A DNA stretch of 64,000 bases from Bradyrhizobium sp. MOS003 (GCF_003020125.1 NZ_PYFW01000007.1:248001-312000), one strand, 5' to 3'. Positions 16,451 to 24,905 are shown, counted from the first letter of the stretch. Notes: generated by a model not told the origin, from the sequence alone. Program-made: numbers and translations.

Positions 16451-17754
16451 TCGGCGCGTTCAATTCGGTCTACACCGCGCTCCAGGGCTTCCTGTCGAGG
16501 ACCTTCTGGTTTGCAGCCTTTCTTCCCGTCGCATTGATTGCGGTCATTCATCTGGCGATCGCCACCCTGGCGGTCGGCCCGATCAAGATATTCGGCGCGA
16601 CCGTGAGCCTGTCTGGGAGCGTCGACGCCGCCCAGTTTGCCACCTCTGGAATCGTGATCGTCCTCGGCCTTGTCATCGTCGCCTACGCAGTCATGCCGCT
16701 GATGCCGCGCTTTCGCGGGTTGCTCGACGGAACCCTTCTGCCGGTGGACATTCACGACTGGCTTCGAGGCATGCGCCGCACTGAAGCGAATATCCTCGAG
16801 AGGACGATCCAGGAGCGCCTTGACGATTTGGGAGCGCTCCACACGATGCTGGAGAAGTATAATCCTGCCGATAGTCCGTTCAGAATGGCGTATGCGGACG
16901 CGGAACGCCTCGCCAGACCGCCAGACTCCAAAGTCGTCGACACCGCAGCCGCTTCGCTCAAAGCCGCAAGGACGGCAATCGACAAGCGTCGATTGATGGC
17001 CGCGGCCGTACGAGAGGCGGAGGCCAGCGTGCTCGCGATGCTGGCCCGCAACAATCCCGACAAGCTTGCGCTCGCCCGCCTGATCGCGCCTGCCACACTC
17101 GACGCCGCCGCAGCAAGGCTGTGCGAAGACACGGGGGACCTGGCGAACCAGTTCGAAGATGTTCTGAGTGCGGCATGTCGGGAGGCTTTCTATGCTCATG
17201 AGATCGTCAAGGAGCGGGTCCGGATTGCCGCAGCCTTGAAGAATCCTCGCGCGACGCTGATCGGAGACGCCCGATACGTGGTGGAGAGCTACGCCGAGGA
17301 CGTGTATTGCGCGCAGTTCGATTTCCTCTGGCCACGCCTGCTCGTTGCCATCAAGGCGGAGAAGGCCGACGACCCCATATTGACCTCGATCGAGAATGCG
17401 AGAGCGCAGTCGGACTTTGCCGTTCTGTCCCTGGTTCTCATCCTCACGGTTCCAGCGATATGGTTGCCGACGCTGCTCGTGCGCGGCGGCCCGGCCTGGC
17501 TGTTCCTGGCCATCGGCGCGGCAACTCCCATGTTGCTCACGTTCTTTTACGAATTGGTCTTCGAGAACCAACTCGCGTTTGGCGACGTCGTGAAATCCAC
17601 CATCGATCGACACCGGCTCCTCGTGCTCAAGATGCTGGGGCTTCCGCAGCCCGCCTCGCGCAGCGGCGAGCGGCTGCTGTGGGAGCAGGTTCGTCGTGCC
17701 GAAGAGGATGGCCGAACGACCGACCTCGTCTACCTTCCACCAAAGACGCAGTGA
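16447..17754 (+). CDS. Four-TM membrane protein with large helical domain, unknown function
   Basis: 435 aa from GTG 16447, which overlaps the previous stop (GTGA). Two hydrophobic segments lie near residues 17-42 and 65-92, then about 230 residues of Ala/Leu/Glu/Arg-rich helical sequence, then two more segments near 330-350 and 355-378 and a charged 55-residue tail. Both termini and the central domain would be on the same side of the membrane. No catalytic motif is recognised. A scaffold or export component for the wall hydrolase is possible but inferred. The gene ends 4 bases before the next start. Confidence 0.7.
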   Translation: MIGAFNSVYTALQGFLSRTFWFAAFLPVALIAVIHLAIATLAVGPIKIFGATVSLSGSVDAAQFATSGIVIVLGLVIVAYAVMPLMPRFRGLLDGTLLPVDIHDWLRGMRRTEANILERTIQERLDDLGALHTMLEKYNPADSPFRMAYADAERLARPPDSKVVDTAAASLKAARTAIDKRRLMAAAVREAEASVLAMLARNNPDKLALARLIAPATLDAAAARLCEDTGDLANQFEDVLSAACREAFYAHEIVKERVRIAAALKNPRATLIGDARYVVESYAEDVYCAQFDFLWPRLLVAIKAEKADDPILTSIENARAQSDFAVLSLVLILTVPAIWLPTLLVRGGPAWLFLAIGAATPMLLTFFYELVFENQLAFGDVVKSTIDRHRLLVLKMLGLPQPASRSGERLLWEQVRRAEEDGRTTDLVYLPPKTQ

Positions 17755-17758
17755 CGCC

Positions 17759-18283
17759 ATGCAGATTTCACGTCTCATTCCGATGGTCGCGTGGTGTCTC
17801 CTCGTCTTGTTCGGGACGCTGTTCCTGATCTTCTACGGAAAGCCTCAAGGTCCGGTGGCATCGCGTTTCCTTCCACCGAACACGTATTTGTTGCCGACGG
17901 ACCTGAGCTACTCCGGGTACGACGGTCGATACGTCGTCGCTGCGAAGGGCCTCGCGCAAGGCGCAACGGTTTCGGCCGCGGACCTGGGCGATCAGCCGAA
18001 CCTGCTCGACGGCGCGCAAGGCAGGTTGTCGCTTCTCGTCAACCTCGATCGTTCCACGGCTTCCGGCGTGCTGAACGCGGGCAGCAATCCCCAGCTCTGT
18101 GGAAAGAAACCCACGGCTTACGGCGCCGTCACCGTCCAGGCGGTGCGCTGCGACAAGGACAACGACCGATGCATAGCCATGGTTGAATTGCCCAATTCCG
18201 GCGCTGGCGATTTGGTCGCCAAAGCGCTGAAGGATGAAGCGACCACCAACGAACTGAGATTGGCAAGAAAGTGCGATCTGTGA
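17759..18283 (+). CDS. Membrane-anchored SAF-like domain protein
   Basis: 174 aa: N-terminal signal anchor (residues about 5-28), then an extracytoplasmic part. Residues about 55-82 match the SAF pattern (GRYVVAAKGLAQGATVSAAD), the beta-clip domain found in CpaB pilus assembly, FlgA and sialic-acid synthases, where it binds polymers or assembly partners. Four cysteines (LCG, VRC, DRC, RKC) could pair in the periplasm. It starts 4 bases after the membrane-protein stop, so it is coupled to that gene. The SAF assignment is by pattern only. Confidence 0.62.
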   Translation: MQISRLIPMVAWCLLVLFGTLFLIFYGKPQGPVASRFLPPNTYLLPTDLSYSGYDGRYVVAAKGLAQGATVSAADLGDQPNLLDGAQGRLSLLVNLDRSTASGVLNAGSNPQLCGKKPTAYGAVTVQAVRCDKDNDRCIAMVELPNSGAGDLVAKALKDEATTNELRLARKCDL

Positions 18284-18289
18284 GGCAAC

Positions 18290-18730
18290 ATGCTCACGCT
18301 CAACTGGTCTGAGATCAAGAAGATCGATCTGTCTGCACAGGACGTGGTTGCGGCCTGGACTGTCGCCCTGGAAGCGCTTGATCCGGCGCTCAAATATGTG
18401 AGGTGCAGGGCAATTGGGAAGTGGACGGCGATGGCGGGGCTTCCCACTTGCGGACCGGACGGGCTGATCGGACAATCCTTTCCGGACGACCGGCTGATCC
18501 TCACCGATTGTGCGGTAGGAGCACTCATCGGCCGGATTGGCGGCAGCTCGGCGACGCTCAAGGGACCGAGCACACCAGACGGCGGAGAAACCAAGCCCTT
18601 CCCGATCGGCTGCGAGACGGTCGTCAAGCTGCCCGACAACGCGACGGGACCGGTTTATTTCGGCTTCAACATCCTGGTCCGGCCCCTCAAGCTCGAGAGC
18701 CTCGAACTGACTGTGCTGGGCGCAAGCTGA
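18290..18730 (+). CDS. LecA-like (PA-IL) lectin-fold protein
   Basis: 146 aa with no signal peptide; GAGG lies just before the ATG. Beta-strand spacing and the pieces VGALIGRIGGS near residue 80 and NATGPVYFGFN near 118-128 resemble the PA-IL/LecA galactose-binding fold, which reads LIGRIG and LYLGIND in many members. The calcium-site Asn-Asp pair of LecA is not intact here, so sugar binding may be altered or lost. Last gene of the operon, 6 bases after the SAF-like gene, and 19 bases from the 3' end of tRNA-Leu on the opposite strand. A glycan-targeting role is inferred. Confidence 0.6.
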   Translation: MLTLNWSEIKKIDLSAQDVVAAWTVALEALDPALKYVRCRAIGKWTAMAGLPTCGPDGLIGQSFPDDRLILTDCAVGALIGRIGGSSATLKGPSTPDGGETKPFPIGCETVVKLPDNATGPVYFGFNILVRPLKLESLELTVLGAS

Positions 18731-18749
18731 GGGATGCCATCAGATCTCG

Positions 18750-18838
18750 TGGTGCGGGCAGCCGGGGTCGAACCGGCACAGCGCTTGCGCGCCGAGGGAT
18801 TTTAAGTCCCTTGCGTCTACCAATTCCGCCATGCCCGC
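18750..18838 (-). tRNA. tRNA-Leu (UAA)
   Basis: Reads on the minus strand from GCGGGCA to TGCCCGC plus ACCA, with CCA encoded. D-arm AATTGGTAGACGC, anticodon stem AGGGA/TCCCT with loop CTTAAAA (anticodon TAA), long variable arm (class II), and T-arm GCCGGTTCGACCCCGGC. All stems pair. It lies tail-to-tail with the five-gene operon. The 175 bases upstream to 19014 hold only its promoter region and that of the divergent lipoprotein. Confidence 0.98.
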
Positions 18839-19014
18839 TTGATCCAACGAGATCAAACACTTAAGTCCATCTCCGGCCGTCTGGAATTGGCGCGTTTCGC
18901 GGGCCCGGAGGGACGGTCCTTCCTTAAGCGAGGCGGGCGCACAAGGCAAAGCCTCAATCCGGACATCTGTTGTTGCTTTAGGCATTCTCAATCCACGGGG
19001 ACTATTCATCCGGC

Positions 19015-19443
19015 ATGGCTGCTTCGTTCTTCACATCGCCGCGCGGCTTCGGCGCGCTCTTCGCGCTGCTTGCGGCCGGCGCCGGGCTGTCCGGCTGCGC
19101 CAGCATGACCGAGACGGTCGCGCCGGCCTTTGCCGATCCCGCCAAATACGAACTGTACGACTGCAAGCAACTGGAGGCTGAGCGCAAGACGCTCGCCAAG
19201 CGCACCGACGAGTTGCGGGCGCTGATGGAGAAGGCCGAGACCGGGACCGGTGGCGCCGTGGTGTCCGAGCTCGCCTATCGCAACGATTATGTCGCCGTGC
19301 GCGGGTCGTCGCAAATGGCCGAGGACGCCTGGCGTCGCAACAGGTGCCGGGAAACGCCGCCCGATGCGACGCCGCCTGCCACGCCATTATCGCCTGCGGC
19401 GTTCGCCAAGCCCGCTTCGAAATCCGGCAAAGCGTCGCGCTGA
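19015..19443 (+). CDS. Putative lipoprotein, 142 aa
   Basis: Signal sequence with lipobox: hydrophobic stretch about residues 12-26 ending LSGC, so Cys27 is the probable lipid attachment site. The mature part is polar, with an YELYDCKQLEAERKTL helix and a charged coil region, and ends in a Pro/Ala-rich tail. Function unknown. It ends 16 bases before the end of the convergent monooxygenase. Confidence 0.8.
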   Translation: MAASFFTSPRGFGALFALLAAGAGLSGCASMTETVAPAFADPAKYELYDCKQLEAERKTLAKRTDELRALMEKAETGTGGAVVSELAYRNDYVAVRGSSQMAEDAWRRNRCRETPPDATPPATPLSPAAFAKPASKSGKASR

Positions 19444-19459
19444 GGCGCGGCGCTTCGCA

Positions 19460-20662
19460 TCAGGGCCGCCAGCCGTAAATCCAGTCCTGCCGCGCCAGCA
19501 TGCGGTCCGGGCCGAGCGCGCGGATCGCAAGATCGCGCGCGGCCGCAAGCGGTCCGCTGAGATGATAGATGCGGCCCTGCTGCCGCGCGGTCCGCTGCAC
19601 CCGCCGCACCCGCGCCTGGCGGGCACGGCCATATTGCGTCAGCGCAGCGTTGATGCCCGCCGTGCTCTCGGCGGCCTCGAAGCTGAGGCGCCGGGCGAGC
19701 ACCGCCGCATCCTCGATCGCCATGCCGGCGCCCTGGGCTGCAAAAGGCAGCATCGCATGCACGGAATCGCCGAGCAGCGCCACCGGACCCTTGCTCCAGG
19801 GGCAGCCGTCGGGCACGCCGAACAGCGCCCATTTCCGCCAGCTCTCGACCGTGGCGAGCATCATGCGCGCCGAGGCCGGCCAGCGCGGCGCGGCGAAGGC
19901 GTCCATCACCTCGAGGGGATCGCCGGGCGTGCTCCAGCCCGCCCTGTTCCAGGTACCCGGCAGCACCGCGACCACGTTGATCTGGCGCCCGCCCGCGATC
20001 GGATAGGCGACGAGATGGGCATTCGGGCCCATCCACAGCTGCACCCGGCGCGCGGTGTAGTCCTTCGGCAGTTGCGTGGCATCCAGCGTGCCCCGCCAGG
20101 CGATCAGCCCGGAGAAGCGCGGCTGCACCTCGGGAAACAGATGCTGGCGGACCGTCGACCAGATCCCGTCGGCGCCGATCAGGGCGCTGGCGAGATCGCT
20201 GCGGCGGATCGTTCCGCTGCGATGGACCACTGTCAGCCCCTTAGCATGAGGCGCGACGTCTTCGAAGGTCGCGCCCAGCTTCAGGTCGATGTCGGGATGG
20301 TCGGCAACGGCGCCCGCCAGCGCCGATTGCAGGTCGGCGCGGTGCACCACCCAATAGGGGGCGCCGGCCCGCAGCGATGCGGCTTCACCGAGCGGCATGC
20401 GCAAGAGCTCGCCGCCGGCCCGCGCGCTCATGATCGAGACCGCTTCCGGGACGACGGCGCGCAGCTCGAGACGCTCGGTGAGCCCGAGCTCGACCAGCAC
20501 GCGGCTGGCATTGGGGGAGAGTTGCAGGCCGGCGCCGACTTCCTCGAGCCGCTCGGCCTTCTCCAGCACGACGATGCGAAAGCCGCGGGCTGCGAGCGCG
20601 AGCGCGGCCGTCAGTCCACCGATGCCGGCACCGGCGATGACAATCGTTCGGGAGAGCGCCAC
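19460..20662 (-). CDS. FAD-dependent monooxygenase (UbiH / salicylate hydroxylase-like)
   Basis: Group A flavin monooxygenase, 400 aa, the normal size. Dinucleotide fold GAGIGGLTAALALAARGF at about residues 10-27, the mid DG motif LIGADGIWS, and the late GD motif ALLGDSVHAMLPFAAQGAGM that contacts the flavin ribose and pyrophosphate. Such enzymes hydroxylate aromatic rings using NAD(P)H; the substrate is unknown. It lies 19 bases downstream of the zf-CHCC gene on the same strand, so is probably co-transcribed with it. Confidence 0.92.
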   Translation of the reverse strand: MALSRTIVIAGAGIGGLTAALALAARGFRIVVLEKAERLEEVGAGLQLSPNASRVLVELGLTERLELRAVVPEAVSIMSARAGGELLRMPLGEAASLRAGAPYWVVHRADLQSALAGAVADHPDIDLKLGATFEDVAPHAKGLTVVHRSGTIRRSDLASALIGADGIWSTVRQHLFPEVQPRFSGLIAWRGTLDATQLPKDYTARRVQLWMGPNAHLVAYPIAGGRQINVVAVLPGTWNRAGWSTPGDPLEVMDAFAAPRWPASARMMLATVESWRKWALFGVPDGCPWSKGPVALLGDSVHAMLPFAAQGAGMAIEDAAVLARRLSFEAAESTAGINAALTQYGRARQARVRRVQRTARQQGRIYHLSGPLAAARDLAIRALGPDRMLARQDWIYGWRP

Positions 20663-20681
20663 CCCTGACCGATGGACGCGG

Positions 20682-20927
20682 TCAGGCCACCTTGTCCTTC
20701 AGGACGCATTCCGGCGGACGGGCTTCGCCCGCCTTCAAATCGGCCGCGAAGCGGTACAGCGTCGAGCAGTAGGGGCAGATGATCTCGTTGTCGTTGCCGA
20801 GGTCGAGGAAGACGTGCGGATGGTCGAACGGAGGGTTGGCGCCCACGCACATGAACTCTTGCGAGCCGATCTCGATGACGGCGACACCGGCATCGTTGTG
20901 GAAGTGCGGGACGACATGGTCGGACAT
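20682..20927 (-). CDS. zf-CHCC zinc-finger domain protein
   Basis: 81 aa. Cys and His ligands read as FMCVGANPPFDHPHVF and then CPYCSTLYRF, the zf-CHCC pattern shared with the NDUFS6-type complex I accessory subunit; free-standing versions are common in alphaproteobacteria. It binds one zinc ion and may assist respiratory complex I or act as a small metal protein. First gene of a two-gene minus-strand unit with the monooxygenase. Confidence 0.88.
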   Translation of the reverse strand: MSDHVVPHFHNDAGVAVIEIGSQEFMCVGANPPFDHPHVFLDLGNDNEIICPYCSTLYRFAADLKAGEARPPECVLKDKVA

Positions 20928-21234
20928 CTAACTCATCCTGGAGTGGCAATGGCGGCAGACACAATCACGAACTGACGCGGCATCTTTAAGGCGCCGCGGA
21001 CCATACTGGCGGGTGTCGATGATTGCTAGTCCGGCGGAACCGATAGCTCCGCAATCGCCCCATGCTCATTTGCTCATGCAAATTCGACACAATCTTGAGG
21101 CCTGAGAGAAGCCCTTCTTTCGTCGGGGACGTTGTGTCGCAATTTTGGCATACTATGTCTCCTGGACGAGCAAATTGCACCGAACGACGAATCGTAAGGC
21201 GCAGACGATTTTAGGGATCGCCGGGTTCTTCCAC
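20928..21234. other. Divergent spacer, no gene recognised
   Basis: About 300 bases between the zf-CHCC gene and the hypothetical starting at 21235. An open frame extends upstream of 21235 to 21145, but that stretch has no SD and no protein-like composition. The sequence is somewhat AT-richer at 21100-21220. No hairpin or operator stands out. Confidence 0.5.
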
Positions 21235-22371
21235 ATGAAATGGCTGCGAATCAGCACAGCGTTGACCGGTATCGCGGCCTGCGGCTTCCTGCTCGCGCAG
21301 GTAGCACCGCACGCTCGCGAGGCCGGCGCGATCCTCGCCGCCCAGGATGATCCGGCCGTGCTCTCCGAGCTGAAGCTCGATCAACTGCTGCGGCACAATG
21401 ACCGCATGGTTCAGGACAATATCGAAGCCGCACTCGCCGCCGGCGATGCCGATCTCGCCGACAGTTTCGTCGCGCTGGCGCGGGACCGCGACATCGCGCT
21501 GCCCGAGGACCTCCTGAGCCGGGTCAATGACGCGGTCAAAGCCGAGAGTTCCACCTCGCATTTTGCCAAACGGTTCGCCACTGGTCTTGTCACCGGCAAT
21601 GCCGACGACGTCGCGAGCCTGTCCGGGACGGTGGCGGGCGATCTCTTCGTGATCGGCGACATCAGGGACGTGGTGCGCGAGGGCAAGCACCTTGCCATGG
21701 GCGAGGACACCGACCGCCTCGTGCTCGGGCTTGCGGCCGCCGGCCTTGCGGTGACGGCGGCCACTTACGTGTCCGTCGGCGGTGCCGCGCCGGCGCGCGC
21801 CGGGCTGACGCTGGTCAAGGATGCGCGCAAGGTCGGTCGGCTCGGCGACGGGCTCGCCAAATGGGCCGGACGCTCGGCGCGCGAAATCGTCGATACGCCG
21901 ATGCTGCAGACCGCAGTCGCCAAGGGTTCGATCTTCCGTCCCGGCGAAACCGCGACCGCCATCAAGGCCGCGTTTCGCGCCGAGAAGGCCGGTGCGCTGG
22001 TCCGGCTCGGCAAGGACGTCACCCGCGTCGCCGAGAAAACCGGCACGCGCGGGGCGATGGATACGCTGCGCATCGCCGAAGGTCCGAAGGACGTCGCGCG
22101 CGCGGCGCGGCTTGCCGAAGCGCAAGGCGGCAAGGCGCGCGCCATCATGAAGCTCTTGGGCCGCGGCGCCCTGCTGCTGATCGGCGGCGCGTTCGATCTG
22201 ACGCTGTGGCTGTTCGGCGCGGCACTGACGCTGTTCGGCCTTCTCTCATCCATCAAGGCGACCACCGAGAGCTTGACCCAGGCCTGGTGCGATCGCAAAC
22301 GGGCGCGGCGGCTGCGCCGTGCCCGGATCACAGCCGAAGCTGCTCTGGCAAACGCGGCCGTCACGGCCTGA
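21235..22371 (+). CDS. Conserved-type hypothetical membrane-associated protein, 378 aa
   Basis: Begins MKWLRISTALTGIAACGFLL, an N-terminal signal or anchor. Middle sections include Ala/Gly-rich hydrophobic segments (LVLGLAAAGLAVTAATYV near residue 160-180 and a longer pair near 310-350) and helical, Lys/Arg-rich linkers. It ends in a basic stretch, CDRKRARRLRRARIT. No catalytic motif recognised. ATG 21235 was chosen over upstream in-frame codons because the hydrophobic N-terminus starts there. No clear partner; the next gene is separated by a repeat. Confidence 0.75.
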   Translation: MKWLRISTALTGIAACGFLLAQVAPHAREAGAILAAQDDPAVLSELKLDQLLRHNDRMVQDNIEAALAAGDADLADSFVALARDRDIALPEDLLSRVNDAVKAESSTSHFAKRFATGLVTGNADDVASLSGTVAGDLFVIGDIRDVVREGKHLAMGEDTDRLVLGLAAAGLAVTAATYVSVGGAAPARAGLTLVKDARKVGRLGDGLAKWAGRSAREIVDTPMLQTAVAKGSIFRPGETATAIKAAFRAEKAGALVRLGKDVTRVAEKTGTRGAMDTLRIAEGPKDVARAARLAEAQGGKARAIMKLLGRGALLLIGGAFDLTLWLFGAALTLFGLLSSIKATTESLTQAWCDRKRARRLRRARITAEAALANAAVTA

Positions 22372-22398
22372 GGCGCGCGGCGCTCCGGGTTATTGTTT

Positions 22399-22447
22399 GA
22401 GCATGATGTTGCCGGAAAACCGCTGCACTCTTTTCCGGATCGTGCTC
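22399..22447. repeat. Palindromic intergenic repeat
   Basis: Starts GAGCATGATG and ends ATCGTGCTC with inner arms CCGGAAAA and TTTTCCGG, an imperfect palindrome of 49 bp. Elements of this GAGCATGAT...CCGGAAAA type recur between genes in Bradyrhizobium and relatives. Confidence 0.7.
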
Positions 22448-22484
22448 TAAGATCGACTGATCCCCACAAGACCTCACGGAACTG

Positions 22485-23243
22485 ATGATGCCGAGCTTTC
22501 ACAACGGCGCCGTTGAAATTGCCTATCTCGACGAAGGCGAGGGCGATCCGATCATCCTGGTGCACGGCTTTGCCTCGAGCAAGAACGTGAACTGGGTCTA
22601 CCCGACCTGGGTGTCGGAGCTGCGCAAGAACGGCCGACGCGTCATCGCGCTCGACAATCGCGGCCATGGCGAAAGCGCAAAGCTCTACGAGCCCGCGCAA
22701 TATTCGATTCCCGTAATGGCCGGCGACGTGCTCGCGCTGATGGATCATCTCGCCATCCCGCAGGCCGACATCATGGGCTATTCGATGGGCGGACGGATGA
22801 CGGCGTGGCTCTCCCTCAACGAGCCGCAGCGCCTGCGCTCGGCGATTCTCGGCGGCATCGGCATCGGCGGCCTGATCGAGGGCACCGGACCCGGCGAGAA
22901 CGTCGCCAAGGCACTCGAAGCGCCGTCGCTTGATGACGTCACCGATCCCGTCGGCCGCACCTTTCGCGCGTTCGCCGATCAGACCCGCTCCGACCGCCGC
23001 GCGCTCGCCGCCTGCCTGCGCGGCACGCGCGACCTGATGACGAAGGACGAAGCCGCGCGCATCGATGTGCCCGTGCTGATCGCGGTCGGTTCGACCGATG
23101 ATGTTGCAGGTTCTGCCAGCGCGCTAGGCGCGATCATTCCGGATGCGGAAGTGCTGGACATTCCGAACCGCGACCATATGCGTGCGGTCGGCGACAAGGT
23201 CTACAAAAACGGCGTGCTCGATTTCCTCTCCCGCCGCGGCTGA
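22485..23243 (+). CDS. Alpha/beta hydrolase
   Basis: 252 aa. Oxyanion motif ILVHGFASSKNVNW near residue 25, nucleophile elbow GYSMGGR with Ser near residue 100, an acidic residue in VGSTDDVAGS near 205, and catalytic His in NRDHMRAV near 227: a full triad. Substrate unknown; members include esterases, lactonases and dehalogenases. ATG codons at 22485 and 22488 are both possible starts. Confidence 0.9.
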   Translation: MMPSFHNGAVEIAYLDEGEGDPIILVHGFASSKNVNWVYPTWVSELRKNGRRVIALDNRGHGESAKLYEPAQYSIPVMAGDVLALMDHLAIPQADIMGYSMGGRMTAWLSLNEPQRLRSAILGGIGIGGLIEGTGPGENVAKALEAPSLDDVTDPVGRTFRAFADQTRSDRRALAACLRGTRDLMTKDEAARIDVPVLIAVGSTDDVAGSASALGAIIPDAEVLDIPNRDHMRAVGDKVYKNGVLDFLSRRG

Positions 23244-23338
23244 GCCGGCAAAAGGCCAAGAGGGTCTCTTCGCCGACCAAATCCCGGGACCTGGAGCTCG
23301 GTGTCCTTGGCGCCTCAATTGCGGTGGCGACCGATGCT

Positions 23339-24283
23339 TCACACCGCCTTGTCGCTGAACCCAGCGGCAAGCGTGATGAGGAACGACATGACGCGCTGCG
23401 TGCGCAGGGGCGGGCGGCGGTCGGAGGTGCGCAGCATCCACAGGGGTTCTCCGGACGCGCGCCAGGGCGCCAACACCTCGACCAGCCGGCCGGTGCGGAG
23501 GTCTTCCTGGACGAGCCACGCCGGCCCCCAGCCGACCCCGAACCCATTCACCACCAACGCGAGCGAAGCGTGCGCGTCGTCGCAAATGTGTTTGGGCTTG
23601 GGCGTGACGCGAATGGATCCCTTGCCGCGCGGGTCGGCAAAGCGCCAGGTCAGGATCTGACCGCTCGCGGGATTGCGGAAGCCGACGTGGTCGTGCGCGG
23701 AAAGCTCGTCTGGAGTCGCCAGCGCGCCGCGCGCCTTCAGATAGGCAGGCGAGGCGCAAGCGATCCAGGAGAACGTGCAAAGCCGCCGCGCCTGATGGCC
23801 GGGCGCGCGGTCGAGCGGCCCCGAGCGGATCGCGACGTCGACGCCTTCCGCTGCGAGATCGAGAATCTCGTTGCGGAATTTGACCTCGATCTCGATTTCC
23901 GGCCGTTCCCGCAGGAACGCCGGCAGTCGCGGCAGGATGCAGGCGCGCGCGAACGAGGCGGGGGCGGTCACGCGCACCCGTCCGCCTTCGTCGCGCGCGA
24001 CTTCGCCGAGCGCGGATTGGACATGGGCGAGACTTTCGACCAACGCGCGTCCCGCCGCCATCAACCTGTCGCCCTCCTCAGTGAGCGCCAACGAATGGGT
24101 GGAGCGATGCAAAAGCCGCAACCCGCGAGCCTTTTCGAGGCGGGCCACTGCCTTGGACATCGCCGATGTGGTCGTCCCCGCCCGCCGCGCGGCTTCGGCG
24201 AAGGAGCCCGCCTCGACGACGCGGACGAAGGCAAGAAGACGCGAGAGGTCGGGAGGCAAATTTGTTGTGGACATACAGTCCAC
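23339..24283 (-). CDS. LysR-family transcriptional regulator
   Basis: 314 aa: N-terminal winged HTH (FVRVVEAGSFAEAARRAG, then SAMSKAVARLE) and a C-terminal effector domain of the CrgA/PecT type. The start is GTG 24283 or ATG 24274; both lie inside a perfect inverted repeat (24266-24284), so the protein may bind its own start region. It is divergent from the DUF1330-like gene, its likely target. Confidence 0.92.
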   Translation of the reverse strand: MDCMSTTNLPPDLSRLLAFVRVVEAGSFAEAARRAGTTTSAMSKAVARLEKARGLRLLHRSTHSLALTEEGDRLMAAGRALVESLAHVQSALGEVARDEGGRVRVTAPASFARACILPRLPAFLRERPEIEIEVKFRNEILDLAAEGVDVAIRSGPLDRAPGHQARRLCTFSWIACASPAYLKARGALATPDELSAHDHVGFRNPASGQILTWRFADPRGKGSIRVTPKPKHICDDAHASLALVVNGFGVGWGPAWLVQEDLRTGRLVEVLAPWRASGEPLWMLRTSDRRPPLRTQRVMSFLITLAAGFSDKAV

Positions 24284-24284
24284 A
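24266..24284. promoter_or_regulatory. Inverted repeat over the LysR start codon
   Basis: TGTGGAC and GTCCACA, perfect 7-bp arms around ATACA. The place suits LysR autoregulation and control of the divergent gene. Confidence 0.45.
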
Positions 24285-24381
24285 TAGTCATGGCTACCCA
24301 GGCACTACAAGGGCCATTCCCAACCGGCTAGCTAAGGAAGCGTCAGCGCTCATTTTGCAGCGCTAAAACACGGGAAGTCCG

Positions 24382-24795
24382 ATGAACCCCATAGAAATCA
24401 CTCTGCAAGCCCTTGATGCCGCGGAGCGCGCGATTCCACCGGGCCAGCCCATATATATGCTCAATCTGCTGCGCTACCGCGCGCATGCGCGTTATGAGGA
24501 TGGATTCGACGCTGCGCCTTGCTCGGGACGGGAAGCCTTTAATGAACGCTACAGGCCGGCATTCCGGCGTCTCGCAACCGGGAAGCCGCTGGTGCGGGTG
24601 TTTTCCGTCCCGGTCCTTGCGAGCCTCGTCGGTTCGCCGGGCGAACACTGGGACGAAGCGGCGATCAACGAGTACGGCGATTTCGCTACCTTTCGCTCGA
24701 TCGTCGAGACTGAGACTTACCAACGCGAAGTCGCGCCCCATCGGCACGCGGCACTTGAGGATTTCAGGCTGCTCGCACTCGCCAAGACGGTTTGA
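24382..24795 (+). CDS. DUF1330-like protein
   Basis: 137 aa ferredoxin-like alpha+beta protein. The motif PIYMLNLLRYRAHARYEDG, the YRPAFRRLATG helix, and a final FRSIVETETYQREVAPHRHA resemble the DUF1330/EthD-like dimeric barrel families. The biochemical role of such proteins is mostly unknown. Divergent from a LysR regulator, with 98 bases between. Confidence 0.72.
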   Translation: MNPIEITLQALDAAERAIPPGQPIYMLNLLRYRAHARYEDGFDAAPCSGREAFNERYRPAFRRLATGKPLVRVFSVPVLASLVGSPGEHWDEAAINEYGDFATFRSIVETETYQREVAPHRHAALEDFRLLALAKTV

Positions 24796-24905
24796 AGAAT
24801 CTCGAAGTGTCAATTGCGGCGCCGGGGCGGGTGCCAGTCGCACGCGAAACCGGGCCAAGCAGCATCGTTCGAGTCCAAATTGGACGGATGCATGCAAGCC
24901 CGCTT

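Noticed and set aside
14120-18760. Possible integrated island with a direct repeat of the tRNA-Leu 3' end on the far side
   Set aside because: The only match found near the left side is 8 bases (GTGGTGCG at about 14123), too short, and there is no integrase. The tRNA adjacency remains only suggestive.
18740-19009. Open frame reading MAELVDARDLKSLG on the minus strand
   Set aside because: It is the well-known false translation of a tRNA-Leu gene.
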